A stretch of DNA of 64,000 bases from Bacteroides sp. M10 (lineage in GTDB: Bacteria; Bacteroidota; Bacteroidia; Bacteroidales; Bacteroidaceae), in the NCBI RefSeq assembly GCF_014334015.1, contig NZ_CP060488.1, positions 2,810,501 to 2,874,500 on the forward strand, given 5' to 3'. The notes under the pieces are model-generated. The model was not told the DNA's origin. It worked only from the letters and a program-made list of their open reading frames with translations, and ran no database searches. Positions 1 to 7,427 of the stretch are shown here, piece by piece (within the stretch, counting starts at the first letter, position 1; every line of letters begins with the position of its first letter). The position numbers were made by a program, and so were the translations under genes.

Positions 1-926
1 GTTATAGTCTGACGGTACTTGATATTGATCCTGCTTATACATTGGGAGATATGGCTCGTCGCCGTCGGGAAATATTATTGCAGTTGGAAGAGGAGGGAGT
101 GTTGACGCTGAATAAAGAGCTTGAGATACCGATTCTTCCCCAGCGTATTGCTGTCATTTCTTCGGCTACTGCGGCCGGATATGGAGATTTCTGTCATCAG
201 TTGCAGCACAATTCGGGCGGGTTCTTTTTCTATACGGAGCTTTTTCCGGCTTTAATGCAGGGAAATCAGGTGGAGGAATCCGTGTTGGCTGCTTTGGATC
301 GTATTAATGCCCGCATCAATGAATTTGACGTAGTAGTCATCATTCGTGGCGGTGGAGCTACTTCCGATTTGTCCGGCTTTGATACTTATCTATTGGCAGC
401 TGCATGTGCGCAATTTCCATTACCTATTATTACCGGTATTGGGCATGAACGCGATGATACAGTGCTTGATTCCGTGGCTCATACCCGGGTGAAAACTCCT
501 ACGGCTGCTGCCGAACTCCTGATTCACCAGGTAGCGGAAGTCGCGGAGCATCTGGAAGAATTATCTATGCGGATTCAACAGGGAGCTTATATGCTTCTTG
601 ATCTGGAACGACGAAGGTTGGAAACTCTCCAAACCCGTATTCCCAATCTTGTTCATCGCAAACTTGCGGACGCCCGTTTTTCTTTGCTGGCAGCAAAGAA
701 AGATTTGTCACAGGTGACGAAAGCATTGGTGGCCCGTCAATCTCACCGGTTGGAACTTTTGCAACAACGAATAGCGGACGCTTCTCCGGATAAACTTTTG
801 AGTCGGGGATATAGTATTACAATAAAGGATGGGAAAGCGGTGACGGATGCTTCTTTACTGAAACCGGGAGAGCATTTGATAACCCGGCTATCGAAAGGAG
901 AAGTTCGATCGGTAGTAGAAAAGTAG
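1..926 (+). CDS. xseA: Exodeoxyribonuclease VII large subunit (5' end outside window)
   Basis: This is the C-terminal three quarters of the large subunit of exonuclease VII, a cytoplasmic nuclease that degrades single-stranded DNA to oligonucleotides. The frame is open from base 3 of the window (reading Y-S-L-T-V-L-D-I-D-P) through the first ATG at 42, so the gene starts upstream. Visible family landmarks are the TLGDMA segment after the OB-fold, the PQRIAVISS start of the nuclease domain, the VVIIRGGGATSDL catalytic-domain motif, and GIGHERDDTVLD followed by RVKTPTAAAE. A long helical region and the LSRGYSI C-terminal motif follow. The small subunit gene lies 60 bp downstream on the same strand, as is usual. 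Confidence 0.97.
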   Translation, partial: YSLTVLDIDPAYTLGDMARRRREILLQLEEEGVLTLNKELEIPILPQRIAVISSATAAGYGDFCHQLQHNSGGFFFYTELFPALMQGNQVEESVLAALDRINARINEFDVVVIIRGGGATSDLSGFDTYLLAAACAQFPLPIITGIGHERDDTVLDSVAHTRVKTPTAAAELLIHQVAEVAEHLEELSMRIQQGAYMLLDLERRRLETLQTRIPNLVHRKLADARFSLLAAKKDLSQVTKALVARQSHRLELLQQRIADASPDKLLSRGYSITIKDGKAVTDASLLKPGEHLITRLSKGEVRSVVEK

Positions 927-986
927 CTATCCGTCAAACGTGTATTTGTAAAAACATTCATTATTAACCATTAAATATCAATCATC

Positions 987-1196
987 GTGGCAGTAAAAAA
1001 AGAAACATATTCCCAAGCAATGGAACGTCTTGAAAAGATCGTTCGCCAGATAGATAATAACGAACTGGATATCGACATTTTGAGTGAGAAAATAAAAGAA
1101 GCCAATGAAATTATAGCCTTTTGCAAGGATAAACTAACAAAAGCCGATCGGGAAGTCGAAAAATTATTGCAAGAAAAGAGGCAATCTGAAGAATAA
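987..1196 (+). CDS. xseB: Exodeoxyribonuclease VII small subunit
   Basis: A 69-residue, mostly helical protein with the XseB signature (SQAMERLEKIVRQID, then L-D-I near the middle). It would assemble in several copies with the large subunit just upstream. The start codon is GTG at 987, giving MAVKKETY. The next in-frame ATG, at 1020, would cut into the conserved helix, so GTG is preferred. The highly charged C-terminal tail is normal for the family. Confidence 0.95.
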   Translation: MAVKKETYSQAMERLEKIVRQIDNNELDIDILSEKIKEANEIIAFCKDKLTKADREVEKLLQEKRQSEE

Positions 1197-1200
1197 AAGT

Positions 1201-1208
1201 TATTTTTG
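1201..1208 (+). promoter_or_regulatory. Probable -7 element of ilvE promoter
   Basis: TATTTTTG matches the Bacteroides -7 consensus TAnnTTTG and lies just after the xseB stop. No good -33 TTTG is seen 19 bp upstream, so this is only a partial match. If used, transcription would start near 1215, which favours the ilvE start at 1248 over the upstream ATG at 1221. Confidence 0.4.
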
Positions 1209-1247
1209 CGTTTCAATGCAATGGAAAATAAACTAATACATAACAAT

Positions 1248-2267
1248 ATGAAAGAAATAGACTGGGCGAATCTGTCGTTCGGATACATGAAGACAGATTA
1301 CAATGTGAGAATCAACTTCCATAATGGTGCATGGGGAGAATTAGAGGTCAGTAGTGATGAACACCTCAATTTGCACATGGCGGCAACCTGTTTACACTAT
1401 GGTCAGGAAGCTTTTGAAGGACTGAAAGCATTCCGTGGAAAAGATGGCAAAGTTCGTATTTTCCGTTTGGAAGAAAATGCTGCCCGTTTGCAATCTACTT
1501 GCCAGGGAATTCTGATGGCAGAACTTCCGACAGAACGGTTCAAAGAAGCAATCCTGAAAGTGGTGAAGTTGAATGAACGTTTTATCCCTCCTTATGAAAC
1601 CGGTGCTTCTCTTTACATTCGTCCGCTGTTGATCGGAACAAGTGCCCAGGTAGGCGTGCATCCTGCAGAAGAGTATATGTTTGTAGTATTCGTAACTCCG
1701 GTAGGACCGTACTTCAAAGGTGGTTTCTCTACCAATCCGTACGTTATCATTCGTGAGTTTGACCGTGCCGCTCCTCATGGAACAGGTATTTATAAAGTGG
1801 GTGGCAACTATGCAGCCAGTCTTCGTGCTAACAAGAAGGCACATGATCTGGGCTATTCCTGCGAGTTCTACCTTGATGCAAAAGAAAAGAAATATATTGA
1901 TGAATGTGGTGCTGCCAACTTCTTCGGTATTAAGGATAATACTTATATCACTCCGAAATCATCTTCTATCTTACCTTCTATTACCAATAAGAGCTTGATG
2001 CAGTTGGCAGAAGACATGGGTATCAAAGTGGAACGCCGTCCGATACCGGAAGAAGAACTGGAAACATTTGAAGAAGCTGGTGCTTGTGGTACTGCCGCAG
2101 TAATCAGCCCGATTCAGCGTATCGATGATTTGGAAAATGGAAAATCTTATGTGATTTCTAAAGACGGCAAGCCGGGACCTATCTGTACGAAATTGTACAA
2201 TAAGTTGCGTGGAATCCAGTATGGCGACGAACCGGATACACATGGTTGGGTGACGATTGTAGAGTAA
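1248..2267 (+). CDS. ilvE: Branched-chain amino acid aminotransferase
   Basis: A class IV PLP-dependent aminotransferase of 339 residues. It reversibly transfers the amino group between glutamate and the 2-oxo acids of leucine, isoleucine and valine, the last step of their synthesis. The long bacterial/eukaryotic-type IlvE pattern is clear: GQEAFEGLKAF, an RPLLIGT motif, YKVGGNYAASLRANKKA with the PLP-binding lysine region, and EECGAANFFGI-like residues (here DECGAANFF). The frame is open further upstream, with a TTG at 1206 and an ATG at 1221. The start at 1248 (MKEIDWANLSF) fits the family N-terminus and the promoter position. Confidence 0.95.
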   Translation: MKEIDWANLSFGYMKTDYNVRINFHNGAWGELEVSSDEHLNLHMAATCLHYGQEAFEGLKAFRGKDGKVRIFRLEENAARLQSTCQGILMAELPTERFKEAILKVVKLNERFIPPYETGASLYIRPLLIGTSAQVGVHPAEEYMFVVFVTPVGPYFKGGFSTNPYVIIREFDRAAPHGTGIYKVGGNYAASLRANKKAHDLGYSCEFYLDAKEKKYIDECGAANFFGIKDNTYITPKSSSILPSITNKSLMQLAEDMGIKVERRPIPEEELETFEEAGACGTAAVISPIQRIDDLENGKSYVISKDGKPGPICTKLYNKLRGIQYGDEPDTHGWVTIVE

Positions 2268-2312
2268 TTGTATATTATGAAATAACACATTTATCAATTA
2301 ATATTATTCACT

Positions 2313-2936
2313 ATGTTAAAACTAAACTCAGAACTACGTGCGCAGGCGCGTGAGGCACTTCGAGGAAAGTGGCCTATGGCAGCCGTTGCTGCACTTATTT
2401 ATTCAGCAATTGCCGGTGGATTATCTGCTATTCCTGTGATTGGCGGATTATGTTCATTGTTTGTTGGACTTCCGGTTGCATACGGCTTTACTATTGTAAT
2501 GCTTGGCGTATGTAGAGGCAAAGACATTGATTTTGGTGTTTTGTTCGAAGGCTTTCAGGATTATGGACGTATTTTTGTAACTATGTTGCTTCAGGCTGTC
2601 TATACAATTTTGTGGTCACTGTTGCTGGTTATACCGGGTATCATTAAGTCTTATTCTTATGCAATGACATCTTTTATCTTGAAAGATGAACCGGAAATGA
2701 AAAACAATGCAGCTATTGAGAAAAGTATGGCTATGATGGAAGGGAACAAGATGAAGCTGTTCATGCTTGATTTAAGTTTCATTGGCTGGGCTATCCTTTG
2801 TATTTTCACTTTGGGTATTGGACTTCTTTTCCTGCAACCGTATGTTGCTATTTCGCGTGCTGCTTTCTATGAAGATTTGAAAGCACAACAAGGCGGAAGT
2901 GTAGAGGTAAACGTTGAAGTGAATGTTGAGATTTGA
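2313..2936 (+). CDS. DUF975 family integral membrane protein
   Basis: A 207-residue membrane protein of the DUF975 type. The N-terminus LNSELRAQAREALRGKW is the characteristic amphipathic start of this family. It is followed by about four hydrophobic segments (roughly residues 20-65, 90-112 and 147-180). The motif VIPGIIKSYSYAMTSFIL is the conserved central signature. The function is not known; a role in the cytoplasmic membrane is inferred from the hydrophobic profile only. The tail is a short acidic repeat (VEVNVEVNVEI). A strong terminator follows 27 bp after the stop, so this gene closes its transcription unit. Confidence 0.85.
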   Translation: MLKLNSELRAQAREALRGKWPMAAVAALIYSAIAGGLSAIPVIGGLCSLFVGLPVAYGFTIVMLGVCRGKDIDFGVLFEGFQDYGRIFVTMLLQAVYTILWSLLLVIPGIIKSYSYAMTSFILKDEPEMKNNAAIEKSMAMMEGNKMKLFMLDLSFIGWAILCIFTLGIGLLFLQPYVAISRAAFYEDLKAQQGGSVEVNVEVNVEI

Positions 2937-2962
2937 TAAGACTCATTCAGTACTATAGAAGA

Positions 2963-3000
2963 ATGGAGCATAGAGAAATCTGTGCTCCATTTCTTTTTGT
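2963..3000 (+). terminator. Rho-independent terminator after DUF975 gene
   Basis: ATGGAGCA at 2963-2970 pairs with TGCTCCAT at 2983-2990, an 8-bp perfect stem with a 12-nt loop. It is followed directly by TTCTTTTTG. The T-run contains the -33 element of the trmB promoter. Confidence 0.85.
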
Positions 3001-3026
3001 CGGTTGCTTCAAAATCAGTACCTTTG
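2996..3026 (+). promoter_or_regulatory. trmB promoter (Bacteroides -33/-7 type)
   Basis: TTTG at 2996-2999, exactly 19 bp, then TACCTTTG at 3019-3026. This is a full match to the Bacteroides primary-sigma consensus. It places the start of transcription near 3033, about 13 nt before the chosen trmB ATG, and overlaps the T-run of the preceding terminator. Confidence 0.85.
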
Positions 3027-3045
3027 CAACCTAATCAGGATTGAT

Positions 3046-3804
3046 ATGGGAAAGAATAAATTAGAAAAGTTTGCCGATATGGCGAGTTATCCGCACGTGT
3101 TCGAATATCCTTATTCGGCGGTAGATAACATGCCTTTTGACATGAAAGGGAAATGGCACAAGGAGTTTTTTAAAAACGATCATCCGATTGTGCTCGAGTT
3201 GGGTTGCGGACGTGGTGAGTATACTGTTGGCCTGGGTAAGATGTTTCCCGAAAAGAACTTTATAGCAGTGGATATAAAAGGCGCCCGTATGTGGACGGGA
3301 GCAACGGAGTCATTACAGGCCGGAATGAAGAATGTCGCTTTCCTGCGTACCAATATTGAAATCATCGAGCGTTTTTTTGCTGAAGGCGAAGTGAGTGAAA
3401 TATGGCTTACCTTCTCTGACCCGCAAATGAAGAAAGCAACCAAGCGACTGACTTCTACCTATTTTATGGAAAGGTATCGCAAATTTTTGCAACCGAATGG
3501 TATTATCCACCTGAAAACGGACAGCAACTTTATGTTTACCTATACAAAATACATGATTGAGGCGAACAAACTTCCGGTTGAGTTTATGACTGAAGATTTA
3601 TATCATTCTGATCTGGTAGATAATATTCTCGGTATTAAAACCTATTATGAACAACAGTGGCTGGATCGTGGTTTAGATATAAAGTATATCAAATTCCGGC
3701 TTCCGCAGGAAGGTAAACTGCAAGAGCCGGATGTAGAAATAGAGCTTGATCCCTATCGTAGCTACAACCGCAGCAAGCGTAGCGGTCTAAGCACAAGCAA
3801 ATAG
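3046..3804 (+). CDS. trmB: tRNA (guanine-N7-)-methyltransferase
   Basis: A 252-residue SAM-dependent methyltransferase that makes m7G at position 46 of the tRNA variable loop. Motif I is [16 protein letters not shown] (SAM binding), followed by [10 protein letters not shown]. The TrmB-specific catalytic stretch [13 protein letters not shown] is present, with [10 protein letters not shown] further on. The frame is open to 3004, but ATG at 3046 (MGKNKLEKF) is chosen because the promoter starts RNA near 3033. The C-terminus is Ser/Lys/Arg rich. It appears monocistronic, with a hairpin after the stop. Confidence 0.95.
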   Translation: MGKNKLEKFADMASYPHVFEYPYSAVDNMPFDMKGKWHKEFFKNDHPIVLELGCGRGEYTVGLGKMFPEKNFIAVDIKGARMWTGATESLQAGMKNVAFLRTNIEIIERFFAEGEVSEIWLTFSDPQMKKATKRLTSTYFMERYRKFLQPNGIIHLKTDSNFMFTYTKYMIEANKLPVEFMTEDLYHSDLVDNILGIKTYYEQQWLDRGLDIKYIKFRLPQEGKLQEPDVEIELDPYRSYNRSKRSGLSTSK

Positions 3805-3806
3805 CT

Positions 3807-3838
3807 TGCCGGGACAATCACCCTAAAGTGAACCGGCA
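3807..3838 (+). other. Intergenic hairpin after trmB
   Basis: TGCCGG at 3807-3812 pairs with CCGGCA at 3833-3838, and TCAC at 3818-3821 pairs inside it with GTGA at 3828-3831. There is no T-run after it, so it is not a classical terminator. It may stabilise the 3' end or be a weak terminator. Confidence 0.4.
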
Positions 3839-3858
3839 GCCATCTGAATAGTGACTTT

Positions 3859-3894
3859 AAATAGTAATTTGTAAATCGTCAAATAGTAAATAAA
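3859..3894 (+). repeat. Heptad repeat leader in front of mrp
   Basis: Consecutive degenerate 7-mers run up to the ATG of the next gene: AAATAGT, AATTTGT, AAATCGT, one extra C, AAATAGT, AAATAAA. The consensus is roughly AAATnGT. Similar heptad leaders precede the HlyD gene, tpiA and the SPOR gene in this window. Confidence 0.6.
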
Positions 3895-4995
3895 ATGACT
3901 CTCTATCCTAAATTGATATTGGATGCATTGGCAACGGTGCGTTATCCCGGTACGGGAAAGAATTTGGTGGAAGCGGAGATGGTTGCCGATAATCTCCGTA
4001 TTGATGGTATGACTGTCAGCTTTTCATTGATCTTTGAGAAACCGACTGATCCGTTTATGAAATCAATGTTGAAAGCTGCGGAAACAGCTATTCATACGTA
4101 TGTCTCTCCTGATGTGCAGGTAACAATCACAGCAGAGAGTAAGCAAGCCGCTCGTCCGGAAGTTGGCAAGCTCCTTCCACAAGTGAAGAATATAGTCGGT
4201 ATATCTTCCGGTAAAGGTGGAGTAGGTAAGTCTACGGTGTCTGCGAACTTGGCAGTTGCTTTGGCTAAATTAGGCTATAAGGTTGGCTTGCTCGATGCTG
4301 ATATTTTCGGTCCTTCCATGCCTAAGATGTTTCAGGTGGAGGATGCACGCCCCTATGCTGAACGTATAGATGGTCGTGACATGATTATTCCGGTAGAGAA
4401 GTATGGCGTGAAATTATTGTCTATCGGTTTCTTTGTCGATCCGGATCAGGCAACTTTGTGGCGTGGCGGAATGGCAAGTAATGCGTTGAAACAGTTGATA
4501 GCTGATGCAGCCTGGGGAGATTTGGATTATTTCCTGATAGACCTTCCTCCCGGAACCAGTGACATTCATTTGACGGTTGTTCAAACATTAGCCATGACAG
4601 GAGCGATTGTTGTCAGCACTCCGCAAGCGGTTGCTTTGGCAGATGCCCGTAAGGGAATCAATATGTTCACCAACGATAAGGTAAATGTACCTATTCTCGG
4701 TTTGGTTGAGAATATGGCTTGGTTTACTCCCGCTGAACTACCCGAGAATAAATACTATATCTTTGGTAAAGAAGGTGCCAAGAAACTGGCTGAAGAAATG
4801 AATGTTCCTTTGTTGGGGCAGATTCCTATCGTGCAAAGCATCTGTGAAGGAGGAGATAATGGTACTCCCGTTGCATTGGATGAAGACTCCGTGACCGGAC
4901 GCGCTTTCTTATCCCTGGCTGCCAGTGTTGTTCGTCAGGTAGATCGCCGGAATGTAGAGATGGCTCCGACTCAAATCGTGGAAATGCATAAATAA
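3895..4995 (+). CDS. mrp: Mrp/ApbC-family P-loop ATPase (Fe-S carrier type)
   Basis: A 366-residue ParA-like ATPase of the Mrp/Nbp35 family, generally an iron-sulfur cluster carrier in the cytoplasm. Residues about 1-85 form the N-terminal MIP18/DUF59 domain. The nucleotide-binding domain begins with SSGKGGVGKSTVSANLAVAL (deviant Walker A). DADIFGPSMPKMF and DYFLIDLPPGTSDIHLT follow. The usual cluster-binding CxxC after ENM is absent: the region reads ENMAWFTPAELPENKYYIFG. I recall this replacement as common in Bacteroidetes Mrp proteins, so it is probably lineage-specific rather than damage. How such a protein would hold a cluster is unclear. Confidence 0.9.
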   Translation: MTLYPKLILDALATVRYPGTGKNLVEAEMVADNLRIDGMTVSFSLIFEKPTDPFMKSMLKAAETAIHTYVSPDVQVTITAESKQAARPEVGKLLPQVKNIVGISSGKGGVGKSTVSANLAVALAKLGYKVGLLDADIFGPSMPKMFQVEDARPYAERIDGRDMIIPVEKYGVKLLSIGFFVDPDQATLWRGGMASNALKQLIADAAWGDLDYFLIDLPPGTSDIHLTVVQTLAMTGAIVVSTPQAVALADARKGINMFTNDKVNVPILGLVENMAWFTPAELPENKYYIFGKEGAKKLAEEMNVPLLGQIPIVQSICEGGDNGTPVALDEDSVTGRAFLSLAASVVRQVDRRNVEMAPTQIVEMHK

Positions 4996-5047
4996 ATGGA
5001 ATCTGGAGTTGGATAGCTTTGCAGTAAGTTATCCATAGGATATAGAG

Positions 5048-5092
5048 CGAGCCTCTGTAGTCTTTTCAAAGACTATGGAGGCTCGTTTATTT
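5048..5092 (+). terminator. Terminator after mrp
   Basis: CGAGCCTC at 5048-5055 pairs with GAGGCTCG at 5078-5085. An inner AGTCTTT/AAAGACT stem closes the loop. TTTATTTATT follows. This is a two-part stem of about 15 bp. Confidence 0.85.
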
Positions 5093-5138
5093 ATTAGGAT
5101 CATATAGAATCCGTTGTTGGCGGATTCTCTTCTACAAA

Positions 5139-5239
5139 ATAGTGACGCTATCCAATATAAATAGTGACGGTATATGACAACGATACCGTCACTATCCTAA
5201 GCATATACCGTCACTATCCTAAGCATATACCGTCACTAT
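5139..5239. repeat. Five-unit intergenic array, exact 22-bp period, orientation switch
   Basis: Thirteen-base cores start at 5139, 5161, 5183, 5205 and 5227, each exactly 22 bp apart. The first two read ATAGTGACG(C/G)TAT. The last three read ATACCGTCACTAT, the reverse complement of the second. The 9-bp spacer CCTAAGCAT occurs twice. The unit at 5161 can therefore pair with any of the last three to form a 13-bp hairpin, and the last is followed by TTTTTTCTAT. The array lies between the convergent ends of mrp and the TlpA-like gene. Confidence 0.85.
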
Positions 5240-5324
5240 TTTTTCTATATCAATCAGGGGTCTTGCATTTATTTATGGCGTATATCAACAACGATTTCTG
5301 CTTGATCTATTTTTTACGTTTGAA

Positions 5325-7238
5325 TTATTTATTCAAAGCTTTCATGAGTTCTTTTTTCATGGTGTCTACTCCGGGAAATCCAGTTTGTTTGAAGGTGATA
5401 TTACCCTCCGGATCAACAACAAAATAAGTGGGAACTCCTCGGATATTGAAGTTGGACATTAGAAAGCTCCATTGCTCATTTGTCACACGGAAATGCTCAC
5501 CATGAATATCGGTAATCATGTTTTCCCAGGTACCTTTGGGGGAAGTTTCGCCTGTGATGTAGAGGTAGATAATATCCTTGTCTTTTAATTCCTCTTTCAT
5601 TGGAGTGATGGCTTTATTAGCTGTGCGACAAGGGCCACACCATGTTGCCCAAAAATCAACTAACAGTGTGTGTCCCCGGAATTTAGAGATAATGGATGGG
5701 AATAAATCTTCATTGGAGACTTGTCCAGTCTCGTTAACAGTGAAGCCTGTCTTTCTTTTGTTTAATTCTATCTTTTTTATTATCTCTTTGTTAACTTGAG
5801 TAAGCATCTCTGCATATACCGGGGAAGAAAAAGTCTTTAATTCAACATTCTGTTCTGCTGTTAACGGGGTAAAATCCTTAATGGATTGATATAGCTTATT
5901 AAATTTAATGTTATCGAATAGAGGTCCCTGTCCCGTTCTTAGTGTCTCTTTAAGTACATCTAAAGAATTCGGCAGAAAGTTTATTAAATATATCGTTGAC
6001 GCGTAATATTTGCCGTATAAAGCTTTAAGAGTGTTGATAGAACTGAATTCCTTCAGTATGTCATAGTAGCCTTTAGGAGTATCGATGCGGGTATTATAAA
6101 AATAATCATCAGTCTGCTCTCTATTCAGTTTGTTAACAGCAATATGTGCTGATTTTAGTTCTCTCTCCGTCATGGCGATTTTGCCGGTCGCATCCAGGTC
6201 TACCAGGATATTTAATAGCTCTTTGCACGCATTGCTGTATGGGGATTGCGCAATTTCTTTTCGAACGGATGGAAGGCGCTCAAGTACATAAGCTTTATAT
6301 TCATCTGCACTTTTCCCGACAATGTCATTGTACATATCCATGTAATAAACGCTTTTTAATACAATATCTATATCTACTGAAGCTAATTCTTGTTGTAGGC
6401 TAGCCAGATAACCATTGAAGTATACAGGCTCTCCATACGTTTTATCTTTTCTTTGTAGATGTGCTTGTCTGCGGCAAAGTTCCTTTGTATTTATAATGAG
6501 TGATGTCTCTTCATTGGGAGCTATCAGACATTCAATCCAACCAAAAGGAAATTCCAATGCTACGCTTGTGACAGATGCAACCTTTACTTCCGCCAGGAAA
6601 GTGCCGTCCTCCTTGATTTTTATGATATTCTGTTCGTTGTGGATATTCAGTGCAGGACTTTCTATGTGCATCTTCACTTGCTTTATCATCTCTTTTTGAT
6701 AGTCTAGTATTTTTCCTTTAAGGGTGGCAGTTCCATAGACTAACTTAGGAGTCGGCAATATCGCTTTCTTATTTATTTTGTGCACGACTGCTTCTTTGGG
6801 AAGTTTCTGTTTATAGAATGCGTCCTTATCCAGTTGTATGCCCCATATCTTATATGCTCCGTCAAAATCCCCTTCTGAGAAGTCCAGACTGGTTACATTT
6901 TCGGGTATGGGAGGAAATTGTAATTGGAATTCCGCTTCTCCTGATTCCGGCATCCAGAACTCTTTATCTAATGTGATTCCAACTCCTCTTCGAATGGGAT
7001 AAAGCATTCCATTGTTGTCTTTCAGGAAACTGCCCGTAGCTATTTTTATCCAATATTTAGGATGATAGAAAGCCTTTATATACACTGTTGTCACTGTATC
7101 ACTCATGACAATTTTATCGACCTCAATACTATTGGAACTCCATGCAAGAAAAGGAGGACGCTCGATCACTCTGTCTTTGGCTTGTATGGTGCAGGTTATG
7201 CAGAATATCAAACCGATAATCCATACGAATCTTTTCAT
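5325..7238 (-). CDS. Secreted TlpA-like thioredoxin-domain protein
   Basis: A 637-residue exported protein. The N-terminus (MKRFVWIIGLIFCITCTIQA) is a signal peptide. The first 500 residues resemble the large N-terminal regions of Bacteroidetes TlpA/AhpC-TSA proteins and have no motif I can name. The C-terminal 140 residues are a thioredoxin fold: LLVDFWATWCGPCRTANKAI with the redox CGPC, then GVPTYFVVDPEG with the cis-proline segment. It probably reduces or isomerises disulfides in the periplasm or on the outer membrane. It appears to be monocistronic. Confidence 0.85.
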   Translation of the reverse strand: MKRFVWIIGLIFCITCTIQAKDRVIERPPFLAWSSNSIEVDKIVMSDTVTTVYIKAFYHPKYWIKIATGSFLKDNNGMLYPIRRGVGITLDKEFWMPESGEAEFQLQFPPIPENVTSLDFSEGDFDGAYKIWGIQLDKDAFYKQKLPKEAVVHKINKKAILPTPKLVYGTATLKGKILDYQKEMIKQVKMHIESPALNIHNEQNIIKIKEDGTFLAEVKVASVTSVALEFPFGWIECLIAPNEETSLIINTKELCRRQAHLQRKDKTYGEPVYFNGYLASLQQELASVDIDIVLKSVYYMDMYNDIVGKSADEYKAYVLERLPSVRKEIAQSPYSNACKELLNILVDLDATGKIAMTERELKSAHIAVNKLNREQTDDYFYNTRIDTPKGYYDILKEFSSINTLKALYGKYYASTIYLINFLPNSLDVLKETLRTGQGPLFDNIKFNKLYQSIKDFTPLTAEQNVELKTFSSPVYAEMLTQVNKEIIKKIELNKRKTGFTVNETGQVSNEDLFPSIISKFRGHTLLVDFWATWCGPCRTANKAITPMKEELKDKDIIYLYITGETSPKGTWENMITDIHGEHFRVTNEQWSFLMSNFNIRGVPTYFVVDPEGNITFKQTGFPGVDTMKKELMKALNK

Positions 7239-7262
7239 GTGAATAATGTTTTATTACACGAA

Positions 7263-7270
7263 CAAATATA
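7263..7270 (-). promoter_or_regulatory. Possible -7 element for the TlpA-like gene
   Basis: On the minus strand the sequence reads TATATTTG, a match to TAnnTTTG, 25 bp before the start codon. No clear -33 lies 19 bp upstream, so the call is partial. Confidence 0.4.
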
Positions 7271-7341
7271 AGGATCTTTTTATAACTATCCTTGTAAAAA
7301 ACTAAAAAAGAAATGATTTTTTTGTACTGGAGAAGGATATA

Positions 7342-7420
7342 TCCGGCTCCGGGGAGAAAGGTGTTTCCCACCGATGAACGCCCCGTTCCTCACCGATGAG
7401 GAAAGGGGGCGGCACCGGAG
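7342..7420. repeat. Four-unit intergenic array, exact 22-bp period
   Basis: Related 9-mers start at 7347 (CTCCGGGGA), 7369 (CACCGATGA), 7391 (CACCGATGA) and 7413 (CACCGGAGA), each 22 bp apart. The third unit is a strong hairpin: CGCCCC at 7379-7384, then TTCCTCA, the loop CCGA, TGAGGAA, and GGGGCG ending at 7411. It lies directly after the stop of the M56/TonB gene on the minus strand, but no T-run follows on that strand. Confidence 0.8.
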
Positions 7421-7427
7421 AGAGAAA

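Larger units (their letters stand above)
4996..5324. other. Intergenic region between convergent genes: terminator plus 22-bp repeat array
   Basis: No gene is credible here. The region holds the mrp terminator (5048-5092), a short hairpin (GAATCCG at 5107-5113 with CGGATTC at 5121-5127) and a five-unit 22-bp array (5139-5239). The remaining bases to 5324 show nothing recognisable. Confidence 0.7.

Noticed and set aside
1197..1247. Leader of ilvE checked for a branched-chain leader peptide like that of pheA.
   Set aside because: The gap is only about 50 bp, with no Leu/Ile/Val-rich ORF and no terminator.
3807..3838. Hairpin considered as trmB terminator.
   Set aside because: It lacks a T-run on the plus strand; kept only as a structural feature.
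5139..5239. The regular 22-bp array looks at first like a CRISPR.
   Set aside because: The repeats are 13 bp, the spacers 9 bp and partly identical, units occur in both orientations, and no cas gene is present.
5164..5427. An 87-codon plus-strand ORF across the array and the end of the TlpA-like gene.
   Set aside because: It is built from repeat sequence and the antisense of a real gene; no family resemblance.
7379..7411. The strong hairpin was considered as terminator of the M56/TonB gene.
   Set aside because: No T-run follows it on the minus strand, and its units fit the 22-bp array. It may still slow polymerase or stabilise the 3' end.
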